Source: Sarocladium kiliense
Taxonomy: Eukaryota > Ascomycota > Sordariomycetes > Hypocreales > Sarocladiaceae
Reading direction: 5' to 3'
Assembly: GCA_030734395.1 (NCBI GenBank)
Contig: JAUZTG010000048.1
Coordinates: forward strand, 1,302,001 to 1,366,000
Length of the DNA stretch: 64,000 nucleotides
Shown here: piece by piece, positions 34,001-44,565 of the stretch
Layout of the letters: every line of letters begins with the position of its first letter
Numbering within the stretch: the first letter of the stretch is position 1
The notes under the pieces: generated by a model
Told to the model about the DNA's origin: nothing
The model's input: the letters and a program-made list of their open reading frames with translations, nothing else
Databases searched by the model: none
Program-made: the position numbers and the translations under genes

Positions 34001-35077
34001 TTCGTCTCGACCTGTGGATGCATGTGGCCCCAGGGTCTCACACGCCGAATAGGAAAGGGACGGGGCCGGCAAGGTGGTTATCAACGGACATTTACACTTC
34101 AGCGCCGACTCTCTGGAGACACCACCTCGAGCATTGAAACGCGTCTCAAAATCCCTGGTTCTCAGGCGAAGACATTTTTCCCGCAAAGACATCCACCAAA
34201 CTTCGACAACGGGTCACTGTCAGAGGTGACAATCGCTGATTCGACCACGTTGCCAACCAATCCAGTATCAACACCGCATCAACTGTGACCGAGGTCCACA
34301 GGATGGGCTCTGTTCGATCCGACTGGCGTGCCAACAGACGCGTCACAACTCAGGAATGGCGCCTTATGGGCATGACTCTACCTGAAGCGTCTCTTCTAAG
34401 CCCATGCGGCGTCTATTTGGATGCCCACCACCTCTGAATCGACACCCCCCAGTCAACTCTAAGAGCTTTCCAGCATGTTACACCATCACTTTTAGCTAGC
34501 CATGCGTTATTTCGCCCCGTACTCCAGGCTGTTGTTTCTCCCACTTACACCCTCGTACCCATGCTAGACATGGCTGGCTCAACTCTTTCGAGAAATCTCT
34601 TCAGCCTCACTATGAAACTTGACGACTACGATGGAGTCTATTCCTTGTCCCGGTGGTTGTACTTCCCCCCCCCCGCTCCATCTGCAGGTCATGGCTCCGC
34701 GTCGGTGTCGGATGGGGGCCGCAAGGGGGGTGGGTTTGTTTGCCAGGCCACATACAAGTACCTGATCCTACGCCCTTAGCCTGCCAACCTGCGGCCGACC
34801 ATTACCTCGACTGCTATCTCCTATTCGGCTTTCTTCATTGTTCTCTAGAAGTACGGGTGCCTTCTGGTACTTGTGCTCTGGTCCTATTGGGAACATGTAT
34901 AAGTCATAACGCCTGCCGCCTCCTCTGTCACTTCTACGCCTCACCTCGTTGACACCTAGATGACGGAACATCAAACACAACGTTCTGACCCTTTCTGCGA
35001 AGACTGTCGATTTGTCTTTCTTCCTTTGCGGACTACTTCACCGTTACTGGTACTCGATATCTACATCCCAAAATCAA
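31058..35077. other. Gene-poor region of 4 kb
   Basis: No supportable gene. ORFs up to 136 codons (32850-33260, 33343-33669 and their opposite-strand partners) are overlapping shadows without domains. A perfect 10-bp inverted repeat lies at 33917-33942. A C-run interrupts sequence at 34670-34678. The last 150 bases are the bZIP leader. Confidence 0.5.
33917..33942. repeat. Perfect 10-bp inverted repeat
   Basis: GTTTGGGAGT (33917-33926), a 6-base spacer CATGTC, then ACTCCCAAAC (33933-33942). All ten positions pair. It lies in a gene-poor region more than 1 kb from any called gene. Confidence 0.75.
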
Positions 35078-35953
35078 ATGTCGTACCATCCAGCAGGAAC
35101 ACACGGGGGCTCACGGCCCAACGCTCGCGTGCCCAATACTCTCCCCAACTATCCTGGTGGCCCAGCCTATCAAAGGCGCGAGGCAGACCTGGCACGCGTC
35201 CGTGAGAACCAAAGACGATCCCGGGCTCGCAGGCGGGAATATGTCATGGACTTGGAGAATCGTTTGCGCCAGTGCGAGCTCTTGGGCATCGAGGCATCCG
35301 CAGAGGTTGCGCTGGGGGCCAGGCGTGTCACTGAGGAGAATCGACAGCTTCGAGAGCTGCTTCATGCACACGGTGTGGATGATCGACATATTGCACACTA
35401 TGTGCAGAACGCCTCTGGGAGGTGGGAGGCTACCCCCGGGACCATTCCACCGATAGCAGGCGAATCTCCAGTCCAGTCTCTGGAGCAGCTCCTAGAGCCT
35501 CGGAGACCATCTTCCTTGGAACCACCTGTCATGTCCTTCACTGTACCTTCGCAGAGAAGTCGAGAAAACTCGGCACCCTCTCCGGCGGCGAGCACTCCCC
35601 CTGCCTGGCAGCCATCTCCAACTTCGGCGGACACCGCAACGTACGGTTCACCTCCTACGGGCAATGGCAGCTCAAGATCTGCGGATAGCTCTGCGACGTA
35701 TTCATATCCCACACCATATGGGACATCAATTTCAAACTCGTACCAAACTTCGACAGCCACGTCAGAAGCGTCTGTTCCACGAACTCAAAGATACGATCCT
35801 CCCACGCCGTCTCGGGCTTTCGAGGATGAGGACCAGGAGCATTTCAACAATGCGCCGTCACGAGTCGATGAGGATACTCGGCTAGGCTGCACAGCACCGG
35901 CGAATACATATAGCGGTGGCAGTTCGTACCGGTCGGGTCGCCGCGAGACTTGA
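35078..35953 (+). CDS. bZIP transcription factor
   Basis: Intronless, 291 residues from the ATG at 35078 (MSYHPAGTH); the frame is also open upstream to an ATG at 35012, which would add 22 residues. The basic region RVRENQRRSRARRREY lies at about residues 41-56 with the N-x3-(S)-x2-R-R type signature, followed by a zipper-like helix DLENRLRQCELLG that is irregular, then the C-terminal helix ARRVTEENRQLRELL and a D-D-x-x-I-A-H-Y segment. This layout is a common Pezizomycotina bZIP class whose members include regulators of secondary metabolism and stress. The rest is Ser/Thr/Pro-rich and disordered, likely an activation region. No biosynthetic genes lie next to it, so its targets are unknown. 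The minus-strand ORFs over it are shadows. Confidence 0.9.
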   Translation: MSYHPAGTHGGSRPNARVPNTLPNYPGGPAYQRREADLARVRENQRRSRARRREYVMDLENRLRQCELLGIEASAEVALGARRVTEENRQLRELLHAHGVDDRHIAHYVQNASGRWEATPGTIPPIAGESPVQSLEQLLEPRRPSSLEPPVMSFTVPSQRSRENSAPSPAASTPPAWQPSPTSADTATYGSPPTGNGSSRSADSSATYSYPTPYGTSISNSYQTSTATSEASVPRTQRYDPPTPSRAFEDEDQEHFNNAPSRVDEDTRLGCTAPANTYSGGSSYRSGRRET

Positions 35954-37269
35954 ATTAGGCGAGATAGTTTTACACGACTGTGCGGGTCTTTGGGATACGG
36001 CGCACATGACGGGTGGAATATGGGTATGGAAGTGTATAATTCGATCATACGTGTTCTCAACATGCTCTGTTTTGCTACAAGTAAACTGGATGTTTGCAGA
36101 TGGGGCTCAATGAGGTGTTCTTCATGTCTGCAAGGGGTTGCGTATCCTATTTGAGAGGATTGGGCATTCCAACTGACTGACCGAGAGATCCCTAGTGGAA
36201 TACCTCGAAATCAATGCATCCCTTGGCATTGGCCGTCGTCAGGTCCAGAAAGCGAACCGGATAAAATGCGCGGGTAAAGTACTGTACGACCAAGGCATAT
36301 TATGAGGAAAGGTGCACCTTCGAAGCCGGTTCTGTCAACATTCACGATGTCATGGAAAAGTTGTTCCATTTCTCCACTAGAAATCAGCGAGAATTCGAAA
36401 GGCTTCCAAATATGCGGTGATTCGTTTTGGACATGGCAGATGTTAAGAAGCGTTGAAGCTGAGCGCGACATACTGTGGTGTGTGCGATCTCTGTGTAAGA
36501 CCAAAAAGCAAGCCTTGTACCAACTGCCGAGCAAAGGTTGCATTAGATGCGAGTGCCGCCGAACATGCTTAAATTGGCGAAACCTATCCCATCAGTGAGT
36601 AACGCAAGCCATGGAGCGAAGTTGGAACCAAAGGGTCTGTCGAAATAACAAGTAAGACTGGTACTGCGTTTTCTTCTTGCATTTTCCAAGACCATCTCCA
36701 AATCAGGAATTATTAGGATGAAACCTATTTGGTTTGTCCTCACTTCCTCGCGTGGTGCCCATCTCATCCCTCGCGCAGGATGCTATCCACTACTACAAGC
36801 TGTCAGCCGTGGCTTAGACTTTCTGTGACAGACACTTCCCTAGGTTCAGAAGGGAGCGATCTTGGCTCAGACCCGCGATGGATTCGCAGTGGGTGCCCAG
36901 CAGCGCCCTCGTGTTTCATGCGCTGAGCGTCACTGCGCCCCTCCAAGCGGCCCACTGTGTCTCCCCCCAGCGACCTCCGACTGGGTGGGCATGACGACAC
37001 TACACTGGTGATGGTGGGTGCAGGTGGTCCCTGGCAACGGGATCAGCCCTGTCTGTGCATTGCATTTTGCGCCTGTGCCTTGCTGTACCCTGGCTTGGGT
37101 GCTATTTATAATTCCCGGTATTTGAACCTGGAAGCTTCCTCTGTTTTCTTCTGCTATGCTATAGCATTGAGTCCATTCATCTTCAGTCGGGAAACTTCAT
37201 TTGCAGCTACACGCCTCACATTGGTCATTGCTCTCAAGCCAGCTTGCTTCAGTCACTACTACAATCACC
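35954..37269. other. Intergenic
   Basis: About 1.3 kb holding the bZIP 3' end and the cupredoxin promoter. A TATA-like TATTTATAATT occurs near 37104. Short ORFs on both strands are unsupported. Confidence 0.55.
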
Positions 37270-37953
37270 ATGCCTTCCCTCAAGAGCATCCTCGCCACTG
37301 CGGCTTTCGCCAGCCTTGCTCATGCGAAGACCATTCGTGTCACAGCAACTGACGACAACAAGTTCGACCCTAACGATATCAAGGCCGACAAGGACGATGT
37401 CGTTGAGTTCGTCTTCGAGCCCAAGAACCACAGTGTCGTTGCCGGCAGCTACGATTTCCCCTGCTCTCCTCTCCAAATTGGCGAGGGCTTCTGGTCTGGC
37501 TTCATCGATTCTGATGATGGCGAGGCGGTACGTTCTTCTCTCCTCATACGCAAGCTAAAATACTAACCAGTCTTACAGGACAAGGTCTTCCGCGTCCAGA
37601 TCAACGATACTGAGCCCATCGTCTTCTACTCCTCACAGGGCACCGAGTGCCCAGACGGCATGGTCGGCATCATCAACGGAAACAGCACTCGCAACCTCAC
37701 CGACTACCGCGAGCGTGCCTCTGAGATGTCCAGCGGCGTTGATGGCGATGTGCTTGGCAGCAAGGCATCCGGCGGTCGCATTGCAGACAACAATGGTGAC
37801 AACGACGACGGCGACGACGACAACAGCAACGATGATGATGACAACAATGACAGCAACGACAGCAACAACGACGATGATGATGCAGCGGGTATGATCCAGG
37901 TTCCTACCCTTGGCCTCCTCGCTGTCGTCGGTCTCGCGTTCTTCATGGCATAA
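37270..37953 (+). CDS. GPI-type cupredoxin-like surface protein with altered copper site
   Basis: Exons 37270-37527 and 37579-37953 give 210 residues. Signal peptide 1-19 (MPSLKSILATAAFASLAHA). The cupredoxin strand pattern is clear: VEFVFEPKNHSVV with the first ligand His about 54, then YDFPCSPL and GFWSGF. Where fungal homologues usually read FYCxQxxHCQxGM, this protein reads FYSSQGTECPDGM: the ligand Cys is Ser (about 104) and the second ligand His is Glu (about 109), while Met (about 114) remains. A normal type 1 copper site is therefore not expected. A D/N-rich stalk (about 160-190) leads to a hydrophobic C-terminus (PTLGLLAVVGLAFFMA) that looks like a GPI signal. Likely a wall or membrane surface protein; function unknown. 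Confidence 0.85.
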
Positions 37954-39014
37954 ACAGCGAAAGTTGAACGGGCGAACAGTGTAAGATTGGTTAGGCTTCG
38001 GGAAGAAGCAAATGAAACGGCCTGTGTCAGTTGTCTTAGAAGGCGTCCTCCTGTCAATTTTTGGTCTAAGACAGTTTAATCTTAATGATATACCCCGGTT
38101 TCAACCATTGACTTATTAGCCGGGCAGTTGTTCCCCCGCGTGGTTTTTCGCGTAAGCTCAGGCTAGTGAGCTCATGTGTCTCACAGGGTTTTGAGTCTGA
38201 TTAACAATGGGATTGTCTAGCATATCCGAGTGGGATACAATGTGCCGTACGCTGAAGCAGAGGCCATGTGTTGGCAATTCTCAAAGAAAATGTCCATGCG
38301 AGGTCTGCATACATACGCGCGATAGGCTATAAGGAGTGTAAGCTGATGCGGGCTACCTTATGATCCCCACAATGGCCGGCACCTATATGCGTGCGCACCG
38401 CCGATAGTAACGCCAGCCCTGCTATTAGCGGACTTGTGGCTTTCTTCACCGGACTCTGGTGCTTCCACATCTTGTGAATGTTGGCTCGACCAACACAATC
38501 TCCTCAATCGGACCTGGACGGCACTGCGGAGCCACCACTGTGACATGTCCCCAACCAATTGTGTTCTCGGCGTTGGTGAAAGAAAGCTCCTAGCTTCCGC
38601 GTGTCCGGCGACAGCCACAACATTGTCGCTAACTATCTTGGGCATCCTTTCATAAGTTGCCACATCGGCCGAGGTACATAGGCTACTGAGCTGACTCGTC
38701 TGGCCGAGTATAGGTGGATCTAAGTTCCTTAAGGTTCTATAGCTGATCAAGCACCACTGTTGCGTGTGAACGAAATCACTGCCCAAGTAGGATACTAGAC
38801 TAGCTGGTTCGAAGATGTGGGACAGGCGGAACATTTGCCGCTCGTCGACATCCCACTTCAGGTCCGCCACGGACAGTAGATAAGTCGGACGCTCTCCCTC
38901 AATGGGGTTTTCGGATCAGCTTCACCGTTGCATTCCTCTTCAAGCGCACCGAGCCATCCAAGACATTCATACTCTCACCTTGGAATCCTTCCAGCCAGTC
39001 TCCACACCGTCACA
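37954..39014. other. Intergenic
   Basis: No supportable gene. A 170-codon minus ORF at 38358-38870 shows no domain, signal or splice support; it may be chance. The last 120 bases are the EthD gene leader. Confidence 0.5.
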
Positions 39015-39332
39015 ATGGCAGCCAAGCAAGCAATCGTCCAGGTCATCTACCCTGCTGGTGAGGACACCCAGTTTGACATGGACTACTACCTCAACACGCA
39101 CATGCCTCTCGTCCAGAAGCGCTGGGGTGGCAGTGGCCTTCTCAACTGGGATGTCATGGTCGGCGAGAAGGGAGAGGACTTCCACGTCATGGCGACCTTG
39201 ACCTGGGACAAGGCCGAATCCTTTGCCAACGCGCCCCATGTTGCTGAGGTCATGGGCGATGTCCCCAACTTCACAAACACGACACCAGCGAAGCGAGTGG
39301 GAACTATCATCGCGTCGAGCTCTTCTGCTTAG
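39015..39332 (+). CDS. EthD-family small protein
   Basis: Intronless, 105 residues. Members are dimeric alpha-beta barrel (ferredoxin-like) proteins. The signature is visible: AIVQVIYPAGEDTQFDMDYYLNTHMPLV with the conserved Y/H-x-x-x-H-M-P-L motif, then WDVMVGEKGEDFHVMATLTW and a C-terminal PNFTNTTPAKRVGTII strand. No signal peptide, so cytosolic. EthD was first linked to ether degradation, but most fungal copies have no assigned reaction. Alone here, with no adjacent oxidase. The start is the first ATG of the conserved N-terminal strand. Confidence 0.9.
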   Translation: MAAKQAIVQVIYPAGEDTQFDMDYYLNTHMPLVQKRWGGSGLLNWDVMVGEKGEDFHVMATLTWDKAESFANAPHVAEVMGDVPNFTNTTPAKRVGTIIASSSSA

Positions 39333-39905
39333 GCAGGACTTGCCTGGATCATTCGGGGGGGGGGATTCTGCCGGCGGGGAAAAGGATCATGATGCTGCGG
39401 GTATGAATTGCGGCTCCGAAGGAGGGGTAGAGAGCAAAGCACCCCGGCTGTTGGCATCCGAGCTGAACGGGAACTAGGGTCGAATTAGCTAAACAACGTT
39501 GACAATATTGATACGGTCCAAATTGAAAAGTTACCAGTCAAGACACCCACGCTTTATATGTTGCTTGGCTCCTGTCTTACGGTGCAGGGTAATTCCCCCC
39601 CGTCGGCGCCCAAGTCTGGACGCCGACATTGGCACCGGGCGCCCTCGGCACATGACGTCGGGTCGAGTCGCGAAGCGCCATCCGCTGCCGCTACCGCTGC
39701 CACAATTCTTTATTCCCCTGCCACACCTTCAACTAACCACCTGTGATCCTCCTCAACTCTTCCCGCAATACTCGAGATTTGATGCGCCCACCCGCGCACG
39801 ATGCCCTTCCTAGAACCTTTATGACCTGACGCGACAACCACCCTCCTGCGTCTTTCCTCACCACCCGCACTTCCCGCCTCCCGCCTCCCGCTCGCCCGAG
39901 CCGCA
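39333..39905. other. Intergenic, AFG1 promoter
   Basis: 573 bases. A G-run lies at 39355-39363. From about 39690 the + strand is C/T-rich, typical of a leader. No supportable gene. Confidence 0.55.
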
Positions 39906-41673
39906 ATGCGCGCCTCGAGTCGGCTCAGCGCCCCTCTTCGGAGGAGGTGCGCTGCTCCGTCTCGAGTTCACGCCCGGTCACAAATTCGCCTAGCGACCTA
40001 TCGACATTACCACCTTCCGACGAGGCTGGCGCCTACTTGCGCACCTCTCGGCCGTAACCTGAGACCCATCTCTGAGCGTCTGACGGGCACAAGAGGGGCT
40101 TCCCGTGGCCATGCGACTGCAGCGGGTAGACCCGATTCTGACAGCTTCGGCCCCTTGCAGGAGTATGACAGGCGGGTAGAGACTGGTAAACTGAAAAACG
40201 ATGAGCATCAACGTGGTATGGTATTTGTCTTATCCCTCAAAGTAACTCGAGGCTGATTGCGCAGGCATCATCGAGAGCCTCCAATGGCTTCACGACGACC
40301 TTCGTGGTTACGAAGCACCACCCGTCGTCCACCCAAGCTGGGATCTCCTCAAACCCGCAAAGAAGTCGGTCTTCTCATCTCTATTCGGCGGCGGCAAAGG
40401 CGGCGCTGCCTCCAAAAGCGCTATCGGCGCCATTCCCGAGAACTTACCGCGAGGACTGTACCTATACGGCGATGTCGGCAGCGGCAAGACCATGCTTATG
40501 GACCTGTTCTACGACACTTTGCCCTCGAGCGTCAAGTCGAAGACACGCATACACTTCCATAACTTCATGCAGGATGTGCACAAGCGGCTGCATAAGATGA
40601 AGATGGAACATGGCTCGGATGCCGATGCGATCCCGTTCGTGGCAGCGGACATTGCTGAGAAGGGCAACGTGCTGTGTTTCGATGAGTTTCAGTGTACAGA
40701 CGTTGCCGATGCCATGATCCTCCGAAGGTGAGTCGTTGGTTTATGGCGAGCTGTCTCTTGCTAGTTCAACTCTAATCACCACAGGCTGCTGGAGGCATTG
40801 ATGTCTCACGGTGTTGTCCTTGTGACAACGTCAAACCGCCATCCCGATGACCTCTACAAGAACGGTATCCAGCGCGAATCCTTCATCCCCGCCATCAAGC
40901 TTCTCAAAACCCGTCTCCACGTCATCAACCTCGATTCTCCCACCGACTACCGAAAGATCCCTCGTCCACCGTCTGGAGTCTACCATACACCTCTCGACGC
41001 ACATGCAAACGCCCACGCCGACAAGTGGTTCCGTTTCCTCGGTGATTCAGAGAACTTCCAGCCGCATCCCGAGACCCAGAATGTCTGGGGCCGCGAGATC
41101 CACGTACCGCAAGTGTCAGGTCGCTGCGCGCGCTTCACCTTCGACGAGCTTATTGTCAAACCGAAGTCGGCAGCTGATTACCTTGAGCTCGTTCGTGCCT
41201 ACGATGCCTTTATCGTGACGGATGTGCCGGGCATGACGATCAGAGAACGAGACCTCGCGAGACGATTCATTACATTTATAGATGCTGTATACGAGGGTAA
41301 TGCGAAGCTTGTTCTTACGACAGAGAAACCTCTCACAGAGCTATTTGTCTCACGAGATGAGATCGCCGAGGCGCTCCTCGATGGGGACGCAACCAGGGAC
41401 AAAAACAGCAAGAAGAGCCGAAAAGAGGAAGCGAAACAGGCTATGGACAATATCCTTGAAGATGTAGACGAGAGTGCAGAGAAGTTGAAGAGCTCGAACC
41501 TCTTTGCAGGTGAAGAGGAGGCATTCGCTTTCGCAAGAGCCTTGAGTAGACTGAAGCACATGGAGAGCAAGGAGTGGGTAGAAAGGGGCATGGGATTAGA
41601 AAAGCAGGGTGGCAAGCAGAACCGGGATAGCTGGGCCAAGGCCCGGAGTCGACAGATGGAGGATTCGATGTGA
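39906..41673 (+). CDS. AFG1: AFG1-type mitochondrial AAA ATPase
   Basis: Exons 39906-40215, 40265-40727 and 40785-41673 give 553 residues. The Arg-rich, acid-free N-terminus (MRASSRLSAPLRRRCAAPSR) is a mitochondrial targeting sequence. Walker A is GDVGSGKTM at about residues 170-178; Walker B is VLCFDEFQCTDVAD at about 236; sensor-1-type TTSNRHPDDLY follows the third exon junction, then QRESFIPAI, which is characteristic of Afg1/LACE1. A near C-terminal acidic/lysine insert (about 455-500) is longer than in yeast. The yeast protein helps degrade mitochondrially encoded respiratory subunits; the same role is inferred here. The unspliced frames miss both the Walker A context and the sensor motif, so all three exons are needed. 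Confidence 0.95.
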
Positions 41674-43007
41674 GGTGAGATGCCATGCACTCAACCCGCG
41701 CCAACCGCGGCTGTTTGCCGTCTTTGTACCAGCGATAGAATCATCTTCACCGCCCATATAGAACAGGCGTCGAAGCTTTCTAGTTCAAGCATCCCGTCAA
41801 TGTTTCGGGACAAGACCTTTCCGATTCCTGTGTGAGGCTGCGAGGTGACATCGCGGTGCAGCGTGAAGACGAGGTCTCCGCCACATTCCACCAGGATCGC
41901 GTATGCGTGAGCTGAAAGGTCACCTAGCGGAAGTCAATGGGCGCGTGTAAGCGCCTCGATTTCACCCCTTACTTGGTGTATGGCCAATAGAAAGAACTTC
42001 GGCACGGTGCGCAATGGCAACACAAGAACGCAGCGGAATCTAGTCCTAATCCTAACATTTGAACAATCCCGTACAAGGATGATTAGCCATGCAAGAGCTC
42101 AAGGTCTTGATCGTATACGCTCGCATTAGAACTCGAATGATAAATCCTCCTAGGTCTTAACAAGCGTGCTTACCTTTAAGAGCTTAGTATCCGAATCATG
42201 GGCTACTTACCCTTGCTGTCAGGATCGATATATCGCGACCCACGTCGTCGTGTAAGACTGACTCTGGTTGGACACAGGCTGGGGTCAGCGCCAAGGCTTA
42301 GACGAGCGATGCATATCAAAGGCCGATGCTCCCTATAGAGTGGACAGCATCGCGAACTAACCATTTCATCCGCGCCGAGTCTTAGTCGGGCGATGCAGTT
42401 AGAAGACAGCGAATTCTGCAATTTGGCCCTGGGCTTCGTAATGATCGACCCATACTGATCGCTTAGCGCTTGGATAAAGGATATTGAAGCTCGTTGCTAT
42501 ACGAGTGATACATGAACCGTCCTGACTACATAGTTCCTGGATATGAACAACACCATGCTCAAAGGGCAGTTGCACAGTGTGAAGAGGAACTGATTCAGAT
42601 ATGCAGTTAGGCTGTCATGCCCGTATCTTGCCTTCCATTGAGGCTGAGACACCCAGTCTATTCACCAGGAAAACCGATCCGGATGGCCATTAAAGGATAC
42701 ATACCCTTCTAGACGGCGGATGACAGACTGGGGCTTTAGTCTCAAGCCCAAGTGCTCCGTGATGACCTTTTGCCGGGGGTACAGTCCGGTTGCTGTTGGT
42801 CGACCCCAGTCTGTTCGCATTCATCGAATAAGCATTGGGCACAGGCGTTTGTTGGGCGAGAGCGCTATGGCCGTAGCCGTGAGTGGAGGTATATAAGGCC
42901 TTACCTTCTCGATCAAAGGGCTTTGTCGCCCTCTTCTGCCTCTCAAGCTTCTGACTTCCTGTTAACCCGTAGTCAAGACTTCCCTCAATCTGTCCTTTAA
43001 CATCAAC
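41674..43007. other. Intergenic with imperfect repeats
   Basis: 1.3 kb without a supportable gene. Two 26-base copies, 42288-42313 and 42372-42397, match at 22 positions (GCGCC..GGCGATGCA type). A TATA-like TATATAAGG lies near 42890, about 115 bases before the downstream ATG, and is the likely core promoter of the FAD oxidoreductase gene. Confidence 0.6.
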
Positions 43008-44565
43008 ATGCGCCTCTCATTGGGAGCTCTGGCATTGGTGGCCGCAGGCCTGACAGAGGCCACAGTGAAGAAGGAATCAGCAGTAAGTAATGGTCTATCA
43101 GACGCTCTCATAACTCTTCTGGAGACAGTCCAAGCTAACTCATCCTCAGTGCTCCAAGCTAGCCAAACTCTTTCCTGACGACGTCGCCTTCCCCGACACT
43201 GACGCCTATGCGAAGTCCAGCAACTACTGGTCCGGCCGCCAAGTCGAACAGAAGCCTCAGTGCTATGTCACACCTCGCTCGACAGACGATGTATCGAAGA
43301 TCGTCAAAACCTTGGTGGCTGCGAAGTCTGAGTTCACTGCCAAGTCGGGTGGCCACACGGCGTTCTCGGGCGGTTCCAACACCGACAAGGGCGTGACCAT
43401 TGATCTCATCAAGCTCAATGAGGTCTCTGTGTCAAAGGACAGAAAGACTGCGTCGATCGGTCCTGGGAACCGCTGGGGCGATGTCTACAAAGCCCTTGAT
43501 CCTCATGGCCTTGCTGTGGTCGGCGGCAGGGTCTCAACCGTGGGCGTGGGCGGCCTACTTCTTGGAGGTGGCATCTCTTGGTTCTCTGGGAAGAAGGGCC
43601 TCGCTTGCGATCACGTACGGGCATACGAAGTTGTCCTGTCCTCTGGAGAGGTGGTCATCGCTTCTCCGACGAAGAACAAGGACCTGTACCGCGCTCTCCG
43701 TGGAGGTGGTGGTTCTAACTTCGGCATCGTCACACGATTCGATCTCGTCGCTTCCGAACAGGACAAATTCTGGGGCCAGATCTTGTACCTGCCGGGACAG
43801 CTAGATCAGACTATCATTCCCCTTTACACCGATATGGTGAAAAATCAACTGCACAAGGATCCCGGCGCTCACTCGTACCTGGTTCTTACCTACGATCCGG
43901 ATTCCGGAGCCGAGATCCTGTTCCCTTACTTCTCTCACACGACCGTGCCGTCTGATGGGGGGATCCCGGCCATCTTCCAGCCTTATCAGTCCTTGCCAAA
44001 TGCCTTTGTCAACCAGACCATCGTCGACCGAGCTACAACGCATGCGCTCGCTGTTGGAGACGTTTTCGGCAATCGTCAGGGCTGGTGGACCACATCCGTG
44101 AAAGTCAAATCCACAGAGACCTTCCTCAAGATCGCCGCACTGCACAAGAAGCATCTCGACAAGCTCATCAAAGCTGCAGGATCGTCGTACATGACCTCAG
44201 TGCTCGAACTACAGCCAATGACCTCCAACATGCTCGAAGCTGGCGTGAAGAACGGCGGCAATTCACTAGGCCTCCGCCCTAAGGACGGCCCGTTTATGGT
44301 GATTGCTTGGAACCCCAGATGGCAGGATTCGAAGTTTGATCGTCTAGTGGAGAAGACGGCCAACAAATTCATCGCCGAGGTTGAGAAGCTGGCGAAGAAG
44401 GAGAAGGTTTATGAGGCCTACAAGTACATGAACTACGCTTCTGTGCCGCAAGAAGTTTTGAAGTCTTATGGAAAGGAGAATTACGTCCGCCTAAAGAGGA
44501 CGGCAGAGAAGTACGATCCAAAGCAGTTGCTGAAGAAGTACTGGAAGGGTTACTACAAGCTATGA
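43008..44565 (+). CDS. Secreted FAD-dependent oxidoreductase (PCMH/BBE-like)
   Basis: Exons 43008-43082 and 43150-44565 give 496 residues. Signal peptide about 1-18 (MRLSLGALALVAAGLTEA) in the first exon. The PCMH FAD-binding domain shows KSGGHTAFSGGSN with His about 94, the usual site of covalent FAD, GGRVSTVGVGGLLLGGGISW, GLACDHVRAYEVVLSSG and RGGGGSNFGIVTRFD. The second covalent flavin position, a Cys just before T-V-G in bicovalent enzymes, is not Cys here, so single attachment is expected. The C-terminal berberine-bridge-like domain ends with a basic YDPKQLLKKYWKGYYKL. Many fungal relatives oxidise sugars or secondary metabolites outside the cell; the substrate is not readable. Confidence 0.92.

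Noticed and set aside
38358..38870. 170-codon minus-strand ORF between the cupredoxin and EthD genes
   Set aside because: No domain, signal, or codon pattern separates it from chance. I leave it as possible but unsupported.
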